This document shows, in pieces, positions 9,145 to 16,361 of a DNA stretch of 64,000 bases. The stretch's first letter is position 1, and each line of letters begins with the position of its first letter. Made by a program: the position numbers and the translations under genes. The stretch comes from Nesterenkonia halotolerans (GTDB lineage Bacteria; Actinomycetota; Actinomycetes; Actinomycetales; Micrococcaceae). Below the pieces are notes generated by a model. It worked only from the letters and a program-made list of their open reading frames with translations. It was not told where the DNA came from and did not search any database. The stretch covers positions 186,001 to 250,000 of the forward strand of contig NZ_JADBEE010000001.1 of assembly GCF_014874065.1 (NCBI RefSeq), in the 5' to 3' direction.

Positions 9145-9322
9145 TGTAGTTTCACTTACCCAGAATCTGTTGTTGCCGACCTCTAGTACTCATCGGGCCG
9201 CTGGGAACAGATGGAAGTCGCTACGCAAGGATGGTCGTTCTCGCGGCTCAACCGAGGTCTCTGTCGACTTTTCGGCGATGTGCTCCTGAGCTGACGGTGA
9301 CAGGGCACGCACCGCCTCCAGG
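9145..9322. other. Left end of the island, noncoding
   Basis: No gene is supported here. An inverted repeat CGCCTCC (9313-9319) / GGAGGCG (9335-9341) can form a 7-bp stem with a 15-base loop; it overlaps the end of the truncated effector ORF and may be a terminator or recombinase-binding structure. A TACCC...TGTTGC pattern at 9157-9176 has a looser counterpart on the opposite strand at the right end. Confidence 0.4.
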
Positions 9323-9589
9323 TTAGGTCGCGACGGAGGCGCTCAGGTGTGTTGCCCTGTCTCGCTCGCTCGCTCGGGTACTCCCGGTGTGGCGGCCGTC
9401 GCCGGTGAGCGCGACGGTTGTGGGGATTGCCGCCGACTTGATAGTGAAGGCGAATGCTGTTTTGCCGTCGACGCGGTTGGTCCAATCGCACTGGGCCTGG
9501 TGGACTCTCCAAGCCGTGTCGAGTGCAGCGGTATCCTGCTGGGTAGACGAAGCGGATTCTGCTGCTTTACGCTTTCGAGGTCCAATCAA
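9323..9589 (-). pseudogene. Truncated Pycsar effector (PycTM N-terminal part)
   Basis: An 88-residue ORF whose first 66 residues match the N-terminus of the complete Pycsar effector at 15054-15605: ALDTAWRVHQAQCDWTNRVDGKTAFAF against ALDTAWRIHGAISDWTGKVDAKASFAF (each shown in this entry only for comparison). After TVALTGDGR the similarity stops and a low-complexity tail with CGCT-type repeats leads to a stop, so the transmembrane hairpin and C-terminal part are gone. The three reading frames downstream contain no membrane segments, so this is a deletion, probably at the element end, rather than a simple frameshift. The start is TTG at 9589, overlapping the cyclase stop by four bases (TTGA). 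Probably nonfunctional as an effector. Confidence 0.75.
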
Positions 9590-10326
9590 GTCTTTCGCCA
9601 GTAATTGGTTCGGTAGAGGGTCAGCGAGTACGGCCCAACTTTCTCAACAGTGGGCGAACTCCATACTGGTGAATCTGATTTTAGTTTCTTTTTTTGACCT
9701 TGATTGAGTAGGTCGAATACGTCCTTTGTGATCACTATCGGACCAGCTTGGGTACCACGCAGTGCGCTGAGCTTCGCTGCTACGTTGGGAGCGCGGCCGG
9801 TGAAGATCAAGTCGTTATGCGTCGTTTCTCCGGACGCGTTGCGAACGCCTGCCCGAGCTACGAATGTAGATCCGACATCGATTCCAATCCCGTGTTGGGC
9901 AGTCCATACAGTTTTCGTGCCGTTGTTCTCGTGACGTTCCTTCACAAGTGGATTTATGACTTTTTTAACAAGCCAGTTAATCATGTACGCTGCTTTTACC
10001 GCGTTTTCCCCTTTTGATTCGCCGCCAAATACGCCCATGACTCTGTCGCCGTCGAAGCTCTTGATATCACCATCGAACTTTCGAATAATCGTAGACGCAC
10101 CAGCAAGATAAGTGCGGATTGCCTTTGCTGCGAACTTTGCGTTGTAATTCTTCTGCAGGGCTGTTGAGTCAGCCAGGTCTGCGTACAAGAACGCCGCCTC
10201 CATCTCTACCGAACCGTTTTTCAACGCAATGTCATTAGTGCGCGGGACAGACTTGCCCTGAGAGGTCTTCCAGCCTTCGTTGAGTATCGTTTTAATCTTC
10301 TCTTCAAGGTCTGTCTCGAACGACAC
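9586..10326 (-). CDS. Pycsar-type nucleotide cyclase (PycC-like), left copy
   Basis: Class III nucleotidyl cyclase fold of the kind that makes cCMP or cUMP on phage infection in Pycsar immunity. From the GTG start at 10326 the product is 246 residues. The two metal-binding aspartates are present: D50 in FLYADLADST and D94 in FDGDRVMGVF; the middle has QHGIGIDVG and the end GPYSLTLYRTNYW. GTG at 10326 is chosen because AGGAGA lies 3-8 bases upstream; an alternative TTG at 10353 has no such site. The ORF looks intact, but the partner effector that overlaps its stop is truncated, making this an orphan signal producer unless its product can activate the effector of the right-hand Pycsar pair. Which nucleotide it makes cannot be told from sequence alone. 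Confidence 0.8.
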   Translation of the reverse strand: MSFETDLEEKIKTILNEGWKTSQGKSVPRTNDIALKNGSVEMEAAFLYADLADSTALQKNYNAKFAAKAIRTYLAGASTIIRKFDGDIKSFDGDRVMGVFGGESKGENAVKAAYMINWLVKKVINPLVKERHENNGTKTVWTAQHGIGIDVGSTFVARAGVRNASGETTHNDLIFTGRAPNVAAKLSALRGTQAGPIVITKDVFDLLNQGQKKKLKSDSPVWSSPTVEKVGPYSLTLYRTNYWRKT

Positions 10327-10573
10327 GGATCTCCTCTCGATACGCCATCCCAAAGTGGGCCTACCTCAGCCGGTGCCTTCCAGGAGTCTGGAGCGGCTAG
10401 GTGCTGGTAGCCAACTATAGCTACGACATCGGTCGATCGAGCTCAGGGGTCGCTCTTGCTAGGCATAATTGATTCTGTTTTGTGGGGTGCCATTGAGACT
10501 TTCACGGAAGAGTGGAGACTGGCTTGCGTATAGTCCTATACAGGTGTTGGACGCTCATGTCATCATCAGACCC
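10327..10573. promoter_or_regulatory. Divergent intergenic region, left cyclase / FRG gene
   Basis: About 250 bases between the minus-strand cyclase and the plus-strand FRG gene, and therefore the place for both promoters. GGCTA (10399-) and TAGCC form a short imperfect inverted repeat, and CTATAG and CGATCG are local palindromes. No confident -35/-10 pair can be named. Confidence 0.35.
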
Positions 10574-11500
10574 ATGAGTGCACCTTCGACGAATAGCGAA
10601 CCAAATAGGTCTCCTTCGCCTACCGTGCGGTCGACCCGATGGGACGACGATCTAATCTTCGATCCGTCGGCTGCGAATATGAATGGTGTGAAGGGCAAGA
10701 GAGACACCTGCCGAGCTATCATCAACGCAATTGGTGGCGTCAGCGTTCTTGGTCCCGCAACTGGAGTGCGCTGGCGGGGTCAGGCAGACATCGAATGGCG
10801 ATTGAATTCCGGTGCAACACGTGCGGGAATCTTCGGGGATAGTCTCAAGGAACACGAACGAAGCATGATCGACACAGCACGACGTATCGGAGTCACCAAC
10901 GCCCAGCATGCGGGAGATTGGGAGATTCTGGCTAGATACCGGCACAACGGGGCTGCCACCAGACTCATAGACATCACAACTGATCCGTTTGTCGCGCTCT
11001 TCATGTTGTGCGACAAAGTTGCCCAGAAGGACACAGATGAACTGGACGGAGTACTCATCGCCGTCCAAGGGGACAAGCTGACCCCAGTTAGTAAGCCCTG
11101 GATAGAGGGGTCGTATGAGGAAATGCTGGTCAAACCTCCAGCGGCGATGGTCATAGCCACGCCCCCTATTGATCCCCGAATTGCCGCTCAACGCGGAGAG
11201 TTCATGTTTTCAACCTCCCCACTGCCGGAAGCCGAGGCCCCGGAATGTGAGCTATTTACTGTCACACGTCCCGCTACCTGGTCGGCGGCGAAACTCAGGA
11301 AGACTATGGGGAACGAGCAGCTCACCACGGAGAGGGGGAGAATCCAAACGCAATATCCCAACCTTATGGGAATTCGTATTCCCTCAGAGGTCAAACCTTC
11401 GTTGCGGGAGATGCTCAAGAACCACTTTGGTTTTACTCGCGAAACGATCTATCCCGACTGGGCGGGCCTAGCCGAGGACTACAAGCAGGGCAAGTCGTAG
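10574..11500 (+). CDS. FRG-domain protein
   Basis: Contains the FRG domain (named for a conserved Phe/Tyr-Arg-Gly motif; PF08867 family). Seen here: VRWRGQADIEWRLNSGATR about 65 residues into the protein, an E..MI helix (HERSMIDTARRIG), then ARYRHNGAATRLIDITTDPFVALF, which corresponds to the family core QHyGlpTRLLDwT..p..ALfFA. The domain's biochemistry is not established; FRG proteins often occur in phage-defence or mobile contexts. ATG 10574 is preferred (308 residues); the frame is open back to a TTG at 10469 without a good ribosome site. A proline/serine-rich stretch precedes the domain. It is convergent with the DUF4238 gene. Confidence 0.72.
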   Translation: MSAPSTNSEPNRSPSPTVRSTRWDDDLIFDPSAANMNGVKGKRDTCRAIINAIGGVSVLGPATGVRWRGQADIEWRLNSGATRAGIFGDSLKEHERSMIDTARRIGVTNAQHAGDWEILARYRHNGAATRLIDITTDPFVALFMLCDKVAQKDTDELDGVLIAVQGDKLTPVSKPWIEGSYEEMLVKPPAAMVIATPPIDPRIAAQRGEFMFSTSPLPEAEAPECELFTVTRPATWSAAKLRKTMGNEQLTTERGRIQTQYPNLMGIRIPSEVKPSLREMLKNHFGFTRETIYPDWAGLAEDYKQGKS

Positions 11501-11502
11501 AA

Positions 11503-11661
11503 CTAGTTTGATTGCTTGGCTCGGCCCAGCTTCTCATTCATCGCGAAAGTCACCTGCGCGGGCAGGATGTGCCCACCGAGTTCGCTCATGGCCAGCCACC
11601 GCTGAGTCGGATTCTCGGGGCAGTTCATGGGATCATTATCTCGCGGCAAGGCGATCTGCCA
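11503..11661 (-). other. In-frame open extension after the DUF4238 stop codon
   Basis: Immediately after the TGA of the DUF4238 gene (11664-11662) the same frame stays open for 52 codons to a TAG at 11505-11503. The third codon positions in it are mostly G or C, as in coding sequence of this genome, and a possible separate start is ATG at 11628 (41 residues beginning MNCPENPTQRW). It could be the former C-terminus of the DUF4238 protein after a nonsense mutation, a readthrough product, a tiny separate gene, or chance. This fills most of the 161-base gap between the convergent FRG and DUF4238 genes. Confidence 0.35.
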
Positions 11662-12831
11662 TCAGGTGTAGTCCCACATTTTGGTTGCGTGTGTGTGCAG
11701 ACCTTGGTTGCAAATGGCAACATCGGGGTACGCAGCGAACACTTCAGTCTGTTCAACACAACAGCCTGGCGGCCTGATGGGCTCGCCTCGCGGAGTCCAC
11801 TTCGTGCACCGCAGCCGCACCTGAGTTCGCCGCCCGAACTTCTTGGTCGTCGGAAGCCGGTCCTTCTGCTCAGGCGAAGCGAAGATCCAACGTTCCCGTC
11901 CTTGCTCGATAGCCTTCCTAACCAGACCACGTTCCTTAGCCGTTGCCTGCCGGATCACTGCTTTTTCCCCCGATGGTGAGTTCGTCAGCGCGACTACCCG
12001 GTATGGACTCACGGGCCACAGAATGTGTGGAGCCGCCATCAGGGATGGCCTCTTGTTGCTCAGAAACGGAACCAGGACGGGCGCGTCGCAAGTCCAGAAC
12101 CGACCCTCGGGGTCGTCCCACACCTCGATAGACCGCGTCGTCATGACGTCGGCTGCCTCCCACAAGGCGGCAAACAATGTCTTCGTGTGGACGCCTGCTA
12201 CTCCCAGCGGGTTCGAGGGGTCGTCGATGGACTTGAACTGTCCGGAGTTCTGCGCGACAAGCCAGGCGTCGTGCTGTAAGAGAAGGCGGCGTTGTTGAGC
12301 AGTGCGCATCCTTTGCGCTGCAACAGTGACTCCCAAGCCCATTAGGTCGTCGAACCTCAGTTGTTCGGGGTCCTGCAGTCTCTCGAACAGCGCTTGGATG
12401 CGGCCCAGCTCCGAATCGACAACCCCAAACATCGCCTCGACTCGATTGTGGGCTTCACCATCCCGGCCAACTACCCTGTAGAAGTTCTCTCCCACGCATA
12501 CGTCATTCACCGAAAACGCTCGCACGTTGCCGGTGATGGTGTCTAGATTCCAGACACGCTTGTTCTCCTTGTCGAAACCCCACTTTTTCAAGTACGTTCT
12601 CGGAACGTAGTGGTGTCGCCTGCTCTTGGGGTCTGGCTGCTTTTGCGTTGCCAACAGCCGGTCAATGTAGGCCCGCGACCCCCCGTCCAGAAATTTTCCA
12701 CCATCGGTCATTGGAACCCGTCCCCATGGGTTCTTGTGCTGGGCGACTATGTGCCAACCGGTCGGGCCGAACGCACCCGACTGATCCGCAAACTGCCGAA
12801 TGATGGCGCTCACATCGTTGGCGTCTGTCAC
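11662..12831 (-). CDS. DUF4238 domain protein
   Basis: Product of about 389 residues. The N-terminal third carries the DUF4238 hallmark RRHHYVPRTYLKKWGF, then KRVWNLDTITGNVRAFSVNDVCVGENFYRV, closely following the family pattern of HyVP..yL..F, tg, s..dv and nFY. The middle is helical (FERLQDPEQLRFDDLMGLGV...). No membrane segment or signal peptide is seen. Function of the family is unknown; single-gene members recur in accessory regions. The start is taken as GTG at 12831 because GGGAG lies 5 bases upstream; a TTG at 12906 would overlap the divergent neighbour. The C-terminus may originally have been longer (see the open extension after the stop). Confidence 0.7.
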   Translation of the reverse strand: MTDANDVSAIIRQFADQSGAFGPTGWHIVAQHKNPWGRVPMTDGGKFLDGGSRAYIDRLLATQKQPDPKSRRHHYVPRTYLKKWGFDKENKRVWNLDTITGNVRAFSVNDVCVGENFYRVVGRDGEAHNRVEAMFGVVDSELGRIQALFERLQDPEQLRFDDLMGLGVTVAAQRMRTAQQRRLLLQHDAWLVAQNSGQFKSIDDPSNPLGVAGVHTKTLFAALWEAADVMTTRSIEVWDDPEGRFWTCDAPVLVPFLSNKRPSLMAAPHILWPVSPYRVVALTNSPSGEKAVIRQATAKERGLVRKAIEQGRERWIFASPEQKDRLPTTKKFGRRTQVRLRCTKWTPRGEPIRPPGCCVEQTEVFAAYPDVAICNQGLHTHATKMWDYT

Positions 12832-12950
12832 GGGTGTCTCCCGGAGCCTGTTGCCTTCATGGTGCCGAACTGTACCGGTTCCGGGGGCTCTCTTGATCGC
12901 TTTCAATGCTCCTTAAGCTGATTGTCGGGGGCACGGGAGACAATTGGCCC

Positions 12951-14198
12951 ATGAAACATGTGAGCAGCAGCCGCATTCGCTCTGTGGCGGACCGCCCTAT
13001 GGCGACGGGCCGTGAACTGTTGGGGCGCCTCCTCCGAAGGTGGGCCGGCGGTCTTCCTAGCGCGACCGGTGCAGGTGATCCGGACGGTCCGCAACTCAGT
13101 CGTATGGATACAGCAGTCAACGATGCGTTTGCCAAGGTGCTGGAGGAGCACGCGGCACGAGATCCCGAAGGTTTCTCAGCCAGGTGGGAGAAGCTGACCG
13201 CAGACGGCACAGTCGAATCTCTCATCAACGATGCCAGTAGAGATACGGCCAGCAGGGTCTACGTCGCGCTGCGGAGGGCTACTCCGAGACTAGTTGATGG
13301 TTTGCGGGGCGATCGCCAGCGGCTTGAGGGGCTGATGGACGAGGTATGGGGTCCTGCGGACTCGGCATTCGAAGCTAGCAATTATCTCGGCTATGAACTG
13401 GGGCAAGACATTGCAGGGTCCACACGGGAGCACGGCCCCAAGATGAAAGCACTGCTGGGTGCCCACGGCCGGGCGCTGCGCACGGCGGGGGAGATCAGGC
13501 ACTTGGCGATGTCGGGCTTCCACGCCGGAGCTGTGGCGCGCTGGCGAACGTTGCACGAATTGGCTGTCCTCATTCAGGTCCTTGGCAGCGCCGGCCCCGA
13601 GGTCTCACGTCGCTATCTCGACTACGCGCGGGTCGAGAACCTGCAGGACATGGAAAACTACCAGCTGCACGCCGAAGCATTGGGTCGGAAGCCGTTCGAC
13701 GCTGAAGAGATGGAGCGAGCGAAACGTCTCGTAGCCGAAGTGGTGGAGCGTTCGGACAAAACTATGCTCAAGCCAAACGGGTGGGCGTTCCCACTGTTCC
13801 CTGAGAAGAAGAGCGTTACTTTCCGCGACCTGGAGTTACTCGTGGGTCTTGAGCATCTTCGCCCCTTTTACAAGCTGGGGAACAACCACATTCACGCTGG
13901 TCCCCGCGCAGGCGAACTCAACCTGAATGAGGGGACGCCCAGTGGCACCTCCTCAATCACGGTGGGTCCTACCGTTTTCGGCGACATCGCCGAGACGTGC
14001 CATGGCGCCATGATTAGCGTGCATCAGGCCACCGCTGGGCTCGTCAACGCCTATTTCGCTGATAACCCCGGAAGTGGCTTAGACCTCCTCGTTGGTCTGA
14101 TGGCACAAGCCCGTTTCGTCGAGGATGGCGGAAAGCTATGGGGTGAAGCCGCCGAGCGGGCTCGCGGCAGAGGTTGGTTCACGCATCGGCCGGATTAA
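12951..14198 (+). CDS. DUF5677-like protein
   Basis: About 415 residues, all-helical by eye. The central part resembles DUF5677: RTAGEIRHLAMSGFHAGAVARWRTLHELAVL, where the ar...lRtlhE helix is typical, followed by ARVENLQDMENYQLH and, near the C-terminus, LRPFYKLGNNHIHAGP with the conserved histidines (HIHAG). Its histidine pattern is reminiscent of HEPN-like helical proteins, but I see no clear RxxxxH nuclease motif, so no activity is assigned. ATG 12951 is preceded by GGGAG about 10 bases upstream; an in-frame alternative at 12906 would run into the neighbouring gene. It is divergent from the DUF4238 gene (about 120 bases between starts) and followed by the complete Pycsar pair. Confidence 0.62.
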   Translation: MKHVSSSRIRSVADRPMATGRELLGRLLRRWAGGLPSATGAGDPDGPQLSRMDTAVNDAFAKVLEEHAARDPEGFSARWEKLTADGTVESLINDASRDTASRVYVALRRATPRLVDGLRGDRQRLEGLMDEVWGPADSAFEASNYLGYELGQDIAGSTREHGPKMKALLGAHGRALRTAGEIRHLAMSGFHAGAVARWRTLHELAVLIQVLGSAGPEVSRRYLDYARVENLQDMENYQLHAEALGRKPFDAEEMERAKRLVAEVVERSDKTMLKPNGWAFPLFPEKKSVTFRDLELLVGLEHLRPFYKLGNNHIHAGPRAGELNLNEGTPSGTSSITVGPTVFGDIAETCHGAMISVHQATAGLVNAYFADNPGSGLDLLVGLMAQARFVEDGGKLWGEAAERARGRGWFTHRPD

Positions 14199-14310
14199 AT
14201 CCCAGAGCGATTCACTTGTAGACCCTGACTTGTCCGCCGCAGAGGCTTGCCTATGGCTACGTTGGTAGTTTGGTTTGATGTTTCGGGTGCATCCTGGATC
14301 GTCATAGGCT

Positions 14311-14324
14311 CTGAGTAAACTCAG
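14311..14324. promoter_or_regulatory. Palindrome upstream of the complete Pycsar pair
   Basis: CTGAGTAAACTCAG: 6-base arms around AA, lying 27 bases before the cyclase GTG and just upstream of its ribosome site. The position fits an operator or a small leader hairpin. No DNA-binding regulator is encoded beside it except the HTH protein of the recombinase operon. Confidence 0.4.
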
Positions 14325-14351
14325 GGACAAACTATTTGAGGGAGATTGCAG

Positions 14352-15053
14352 GTGCACCCGACCATCGAAAGCAGTGTCAGTGACATCTTGACGGCGGATT
14401 GGGCCATCACGGATGGACGAGTGGTGCCGAAAACGGAAGATGTGGTGATGAAGAACGGAGGAAAGCTTGTAGATGCGACTTACCTCTACGCCGACCTTGC
14501 CGGTTCGTCCAAGATGGCCACTTCGCTCAAGAAAGAAGCCACAGCAAAGATCATCCGCGCCTACATCAGCACAGCGGCTCGAATTCTCCGCAACTATGGC
14601 GGTGAGATCAGGAGCTTCGATGGTGACCGTGTCATGGCAATCTTCATGGGTGGGGACAAGGAGACCAAGGCGGTACGTTCTGCCCTGGCGATCAACTGGG
14701 CGGTGTTCGAGGTCCTGCGCCCTAAAATCAAAGCCAACTGGTCCGACGGTGAGAAATTCTTCGCCATCAATCACGGCATCGGCATTGATACCGGTGAAGC
14801 TCTGATCGTCCGTGGCGGCGTCCGTGACAACAGTGACTTGATTTCTATCGGTGAAGCGCCGAACAAAGCTGCCAAGCTCAGTGAGATTCGTGACTCTTAC
14901 CAGGTGACGATTACACCCGCAGTCTTTGAAGCGATGACTAGCGATGTGGCCTACATGGAGGATGGTAGCTCATTGTGGAGGAAGACCCACATGAGGAACG
15001 ACAGCGGCGTCCAGGAGACGTTATTCCGGTCAGCGGCTTGGTGGGGCGTCTAA
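14352..15053 (+). CDS. Pycsar nucleotide cyclase (PycC)
   Basis: Class III cyclase-fold enzyme expected to make a cyclic pyrimidine mononucleotide (cCMP or cUMP) on phage infection, which then triggers the adjacent effector. From GTG 14352 it is 233 residues. Both metal-binding aspartates are present, D48 in YLYADLAGSS and D92 in FDGDRVMAIF, with NHGIGIDTGEALIVRGGVR in the second half. The N-terminal stretch VVPKTEDVVMKNG is shared with the left copy, but overall the two are clearly diverged. GTG 14352 is chosen because GGGAG (14340-14344) is 7 bases upstream; the TTG at 14346 is too close to that site. The stop abuts the effector start (TAAGTG), as expected for a Pycsar operon. Confidence 0.85.
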   Translation: MHPTIESSVSDILTADWAITDGRVVPKTEDVVMKNGGKLVDATYLYADLAGSSKMATSLKKEATAKIIRAYISTAARILRNYGGEIRSFDGDRVMAIFMGGDKETKAVRSALAINWAVFEVLRPKIKANWSDGEKFFAINHGIGIDTGEALIVRGGVRDNSDLISIGEAPNKAAKLSEIRDSYQVTITPAVFEAMTSDVAYMEDGSSLWRKTHMRNDSGVQETLFRSAAWWGV

Positions 15054-15605
15054 GTGTTCGGATGCAAGCCACGAGCCGCTGTCGATCACCACGAACATGA
15101 GCGCGCGCTAGACACGGCATGGCGCATTCACGGCGCCATCAGCGATTGGACAGGAAAGGTTGACGCCAAGGCTTCATTCGCTTTCGCGCTTCAATCCGCC
15201 GGCGTTGCCACTGCTGTCGCCCTAGCGGGTGAGAGCAGAGTCTTCAGCGCACTTGAAGGACCGTGGCAAGAGGTCCTGTACTTCGGGGGGCTACTCGTGA
15301 TGACGCTTGCGGCCGGGTTCTCGGTGTGGGTTGTCATTCCCCGCCTACGGCGGAAGCATATCCGAAGGGAATACCCGGACAACTTCATCTATTTTGGACA
15401 CCTGAAGTTTTGGGATGCGGGGCAGCTGCCGTCAGCGATTAAGAAGAAGGACCTTTTGCCAGTGCTCACACATCAGATGGTCGAGATGAGCAAGATCACC
15501 TGGAAAAAACACATCGCTGTCAAAGTGTCGATGATTCTGGCACTCGTCGGCGGTGCAGCTCTAGTTGGTTGCGCGACGATGGTCCGTTTCGGACTAACGC
15601 CGTGA
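15054..15605 (+). CDS. Pycsar transmembrane effector (PycTM)
   Basis: 183-residue membrane protein of the Pycsar effector family (formerly DUF5706). The diagnostic N-terminal block is present: ALDTAWRIHGAISDW (residues 18-32) followed by KVDAKASFAF (35-44). A hydrophobic stretch at about 45-58, a strong transmembrane helix at about 74-95 and a second near 156-177 make the membrane part. In known Pycsar systems binding of cCMP/cUMP makes such effectors disrupt the inner membrane and kill or arrest the infected cell. The GTG start follows the cyclase stop with no gap, so the two are translated together. The pair is complete and looks functional. Confidence 0.85.
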   Translation: MFGCKPRAAVDHHEHERALDTAWRIHGAISDWTGKVDAKASFAFALQSAGVATAVALAGESRVFSALEGPWQEVLYFGGLLVMTLAAGFSVWVVIPRLRRKHIRREYPDNFIYFGHLKFWDAGQLPSAIKKKDLLPVLTHQMVEMSKITWKKHIAVKVSMILALVGGAALVGCATMVRFGLTP

Positions 15606-15938
15606 CCCCTGAGGACTGGAAAGGCCTAGATGGCCTATGACTCACCCACGCGGTGGGGTTCGCCCCCCGTTAGCTTCTAGGGACACCGTTTCTCCGGCAG
15701 GATGAGTGGTGTTGGCCGGTCCGTTCTCCGGGCTCGATCGTTTGCCCCCAGTCGCTTCATGATCCGGGGGGGGGTCACCCAGGGACTGGTCGCGGCGGAG
15801 CATGGATCGCGGAGTGAACCGCCCCGGGATTCTTGGAGACTCTAGTGTGTCCCGGGTTTGTTGGCGTCTAGGGGGAGAGAGACGGACACACCCCGAGGTT
15901 GGCCACTACGTGTCGTTTGCGGCTTGAGGTCCAACAGT
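15606..15938. repeat. Noncoding stretch with possible insertion-sequence end remnants
   Basis: No gene is supported in these 333 bases. CCCAC GCG GTGGG near 15644 may be a terminator stem for the Pycsar operon, and AGGCC/GGCCT flank TAGAT near 15624. At 15815-15842 a sequence beginning TGAACCGCCCCGGG and ending GGAGACTC looks like the terminal repeat style of actinobacterial IS3-family elements (from memory, unverified). A second, similar run CCCGGGTTTGTTGG follows at 15851-15864, and GTGTGTCC (15845-15852) is mirrored by GGACACAC (15884-15891). It may be scar DNA from an insertion sequence or a site bound by the recombinases. Confidence 0.35.
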
Positions 15939-16361
15939 TCAGGTCCCGGCAGACTTTGAGAACGGTGCCAATTTTTCGGTTCGACCGAGGACCCGGGTGA
16001 GTCGGTCACGTTCCTCGGTCACGATTGCAAGCGCAGTCGCGTATGCATCGACCCGGTTGGAGAGTGCCTGAACCTCACTAAATAGCTGCTTGTTGCGCTC
16101 CTGCTGTGTCCTTAGCTTCTTCCTAAGTTCGGTGACGGCAGGTTCGTGGCGGTTTAGCTGCTTGGCATCGTCCTGAAACTTTCGGTTGATATCTGGGTTG
16201 TCGTGGGTCAGTCTGTGACGTTTAACCCCCGCCAACTCCACCAAGCGCACACCCGTGACTGGGCCAGGAACACGTCCTTCGAGGAGGTCGTCGGCAGCCC
16301 TTTGAAGTCGGTCGCGAATCTCTGAGGTCTCATCCACGCTGCATTCCCGCTTTCGGATCAT
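15939..16361 (-). CDS. Small HTH/coiled-coil protein of the recombinase operon (TnpC-like)
   Basis: 140 residues. The first half contains a probable helix-turn-helix (PGPVTGVRLVELAGVKRHRLTHD); the second half is a long coiled coil (TELRKKLRTQQERNKQ through VTEERDRLTRVLG). This matches the layout of Tn554 TnpC and related DUF6262 proteins, which accompany tyrosine-recombinase pairs and influence efficiency or orientation of transposition. It is the last gene of the operon and overlaps the third recombinase by 32 bases. It may bind element ends or regulate the operon. Confidence 0.65.
   Translation of the reverse strand: MIRKRECSVDETSEIRDRLQRAADDLLEGRVPGPVTGVRLVELAGVKRHRLTHDNPDINRKFQDDAKQLNRHEPAVTELRKKLRTQQERNKQLFSEVQALSNRVDAYATALAIVTEERDRLTRVLGRTEKLAPFSKSAGT

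Noticed and set aside
7382..9289. A 635-codon open frame on the plus strand across comM and dprA
   Set aside because: It is a shadow of comM/dprA in another frame: Gly/Arg/Ser-rich, no domain, and the real genes explain the DNA.
9323..9589. A frameshift rather than deletion in the left Pycsar effector
   Set aside because: None of the three frames downstream of the break shows the expected membrane helices, so the rest of the gene is missing.
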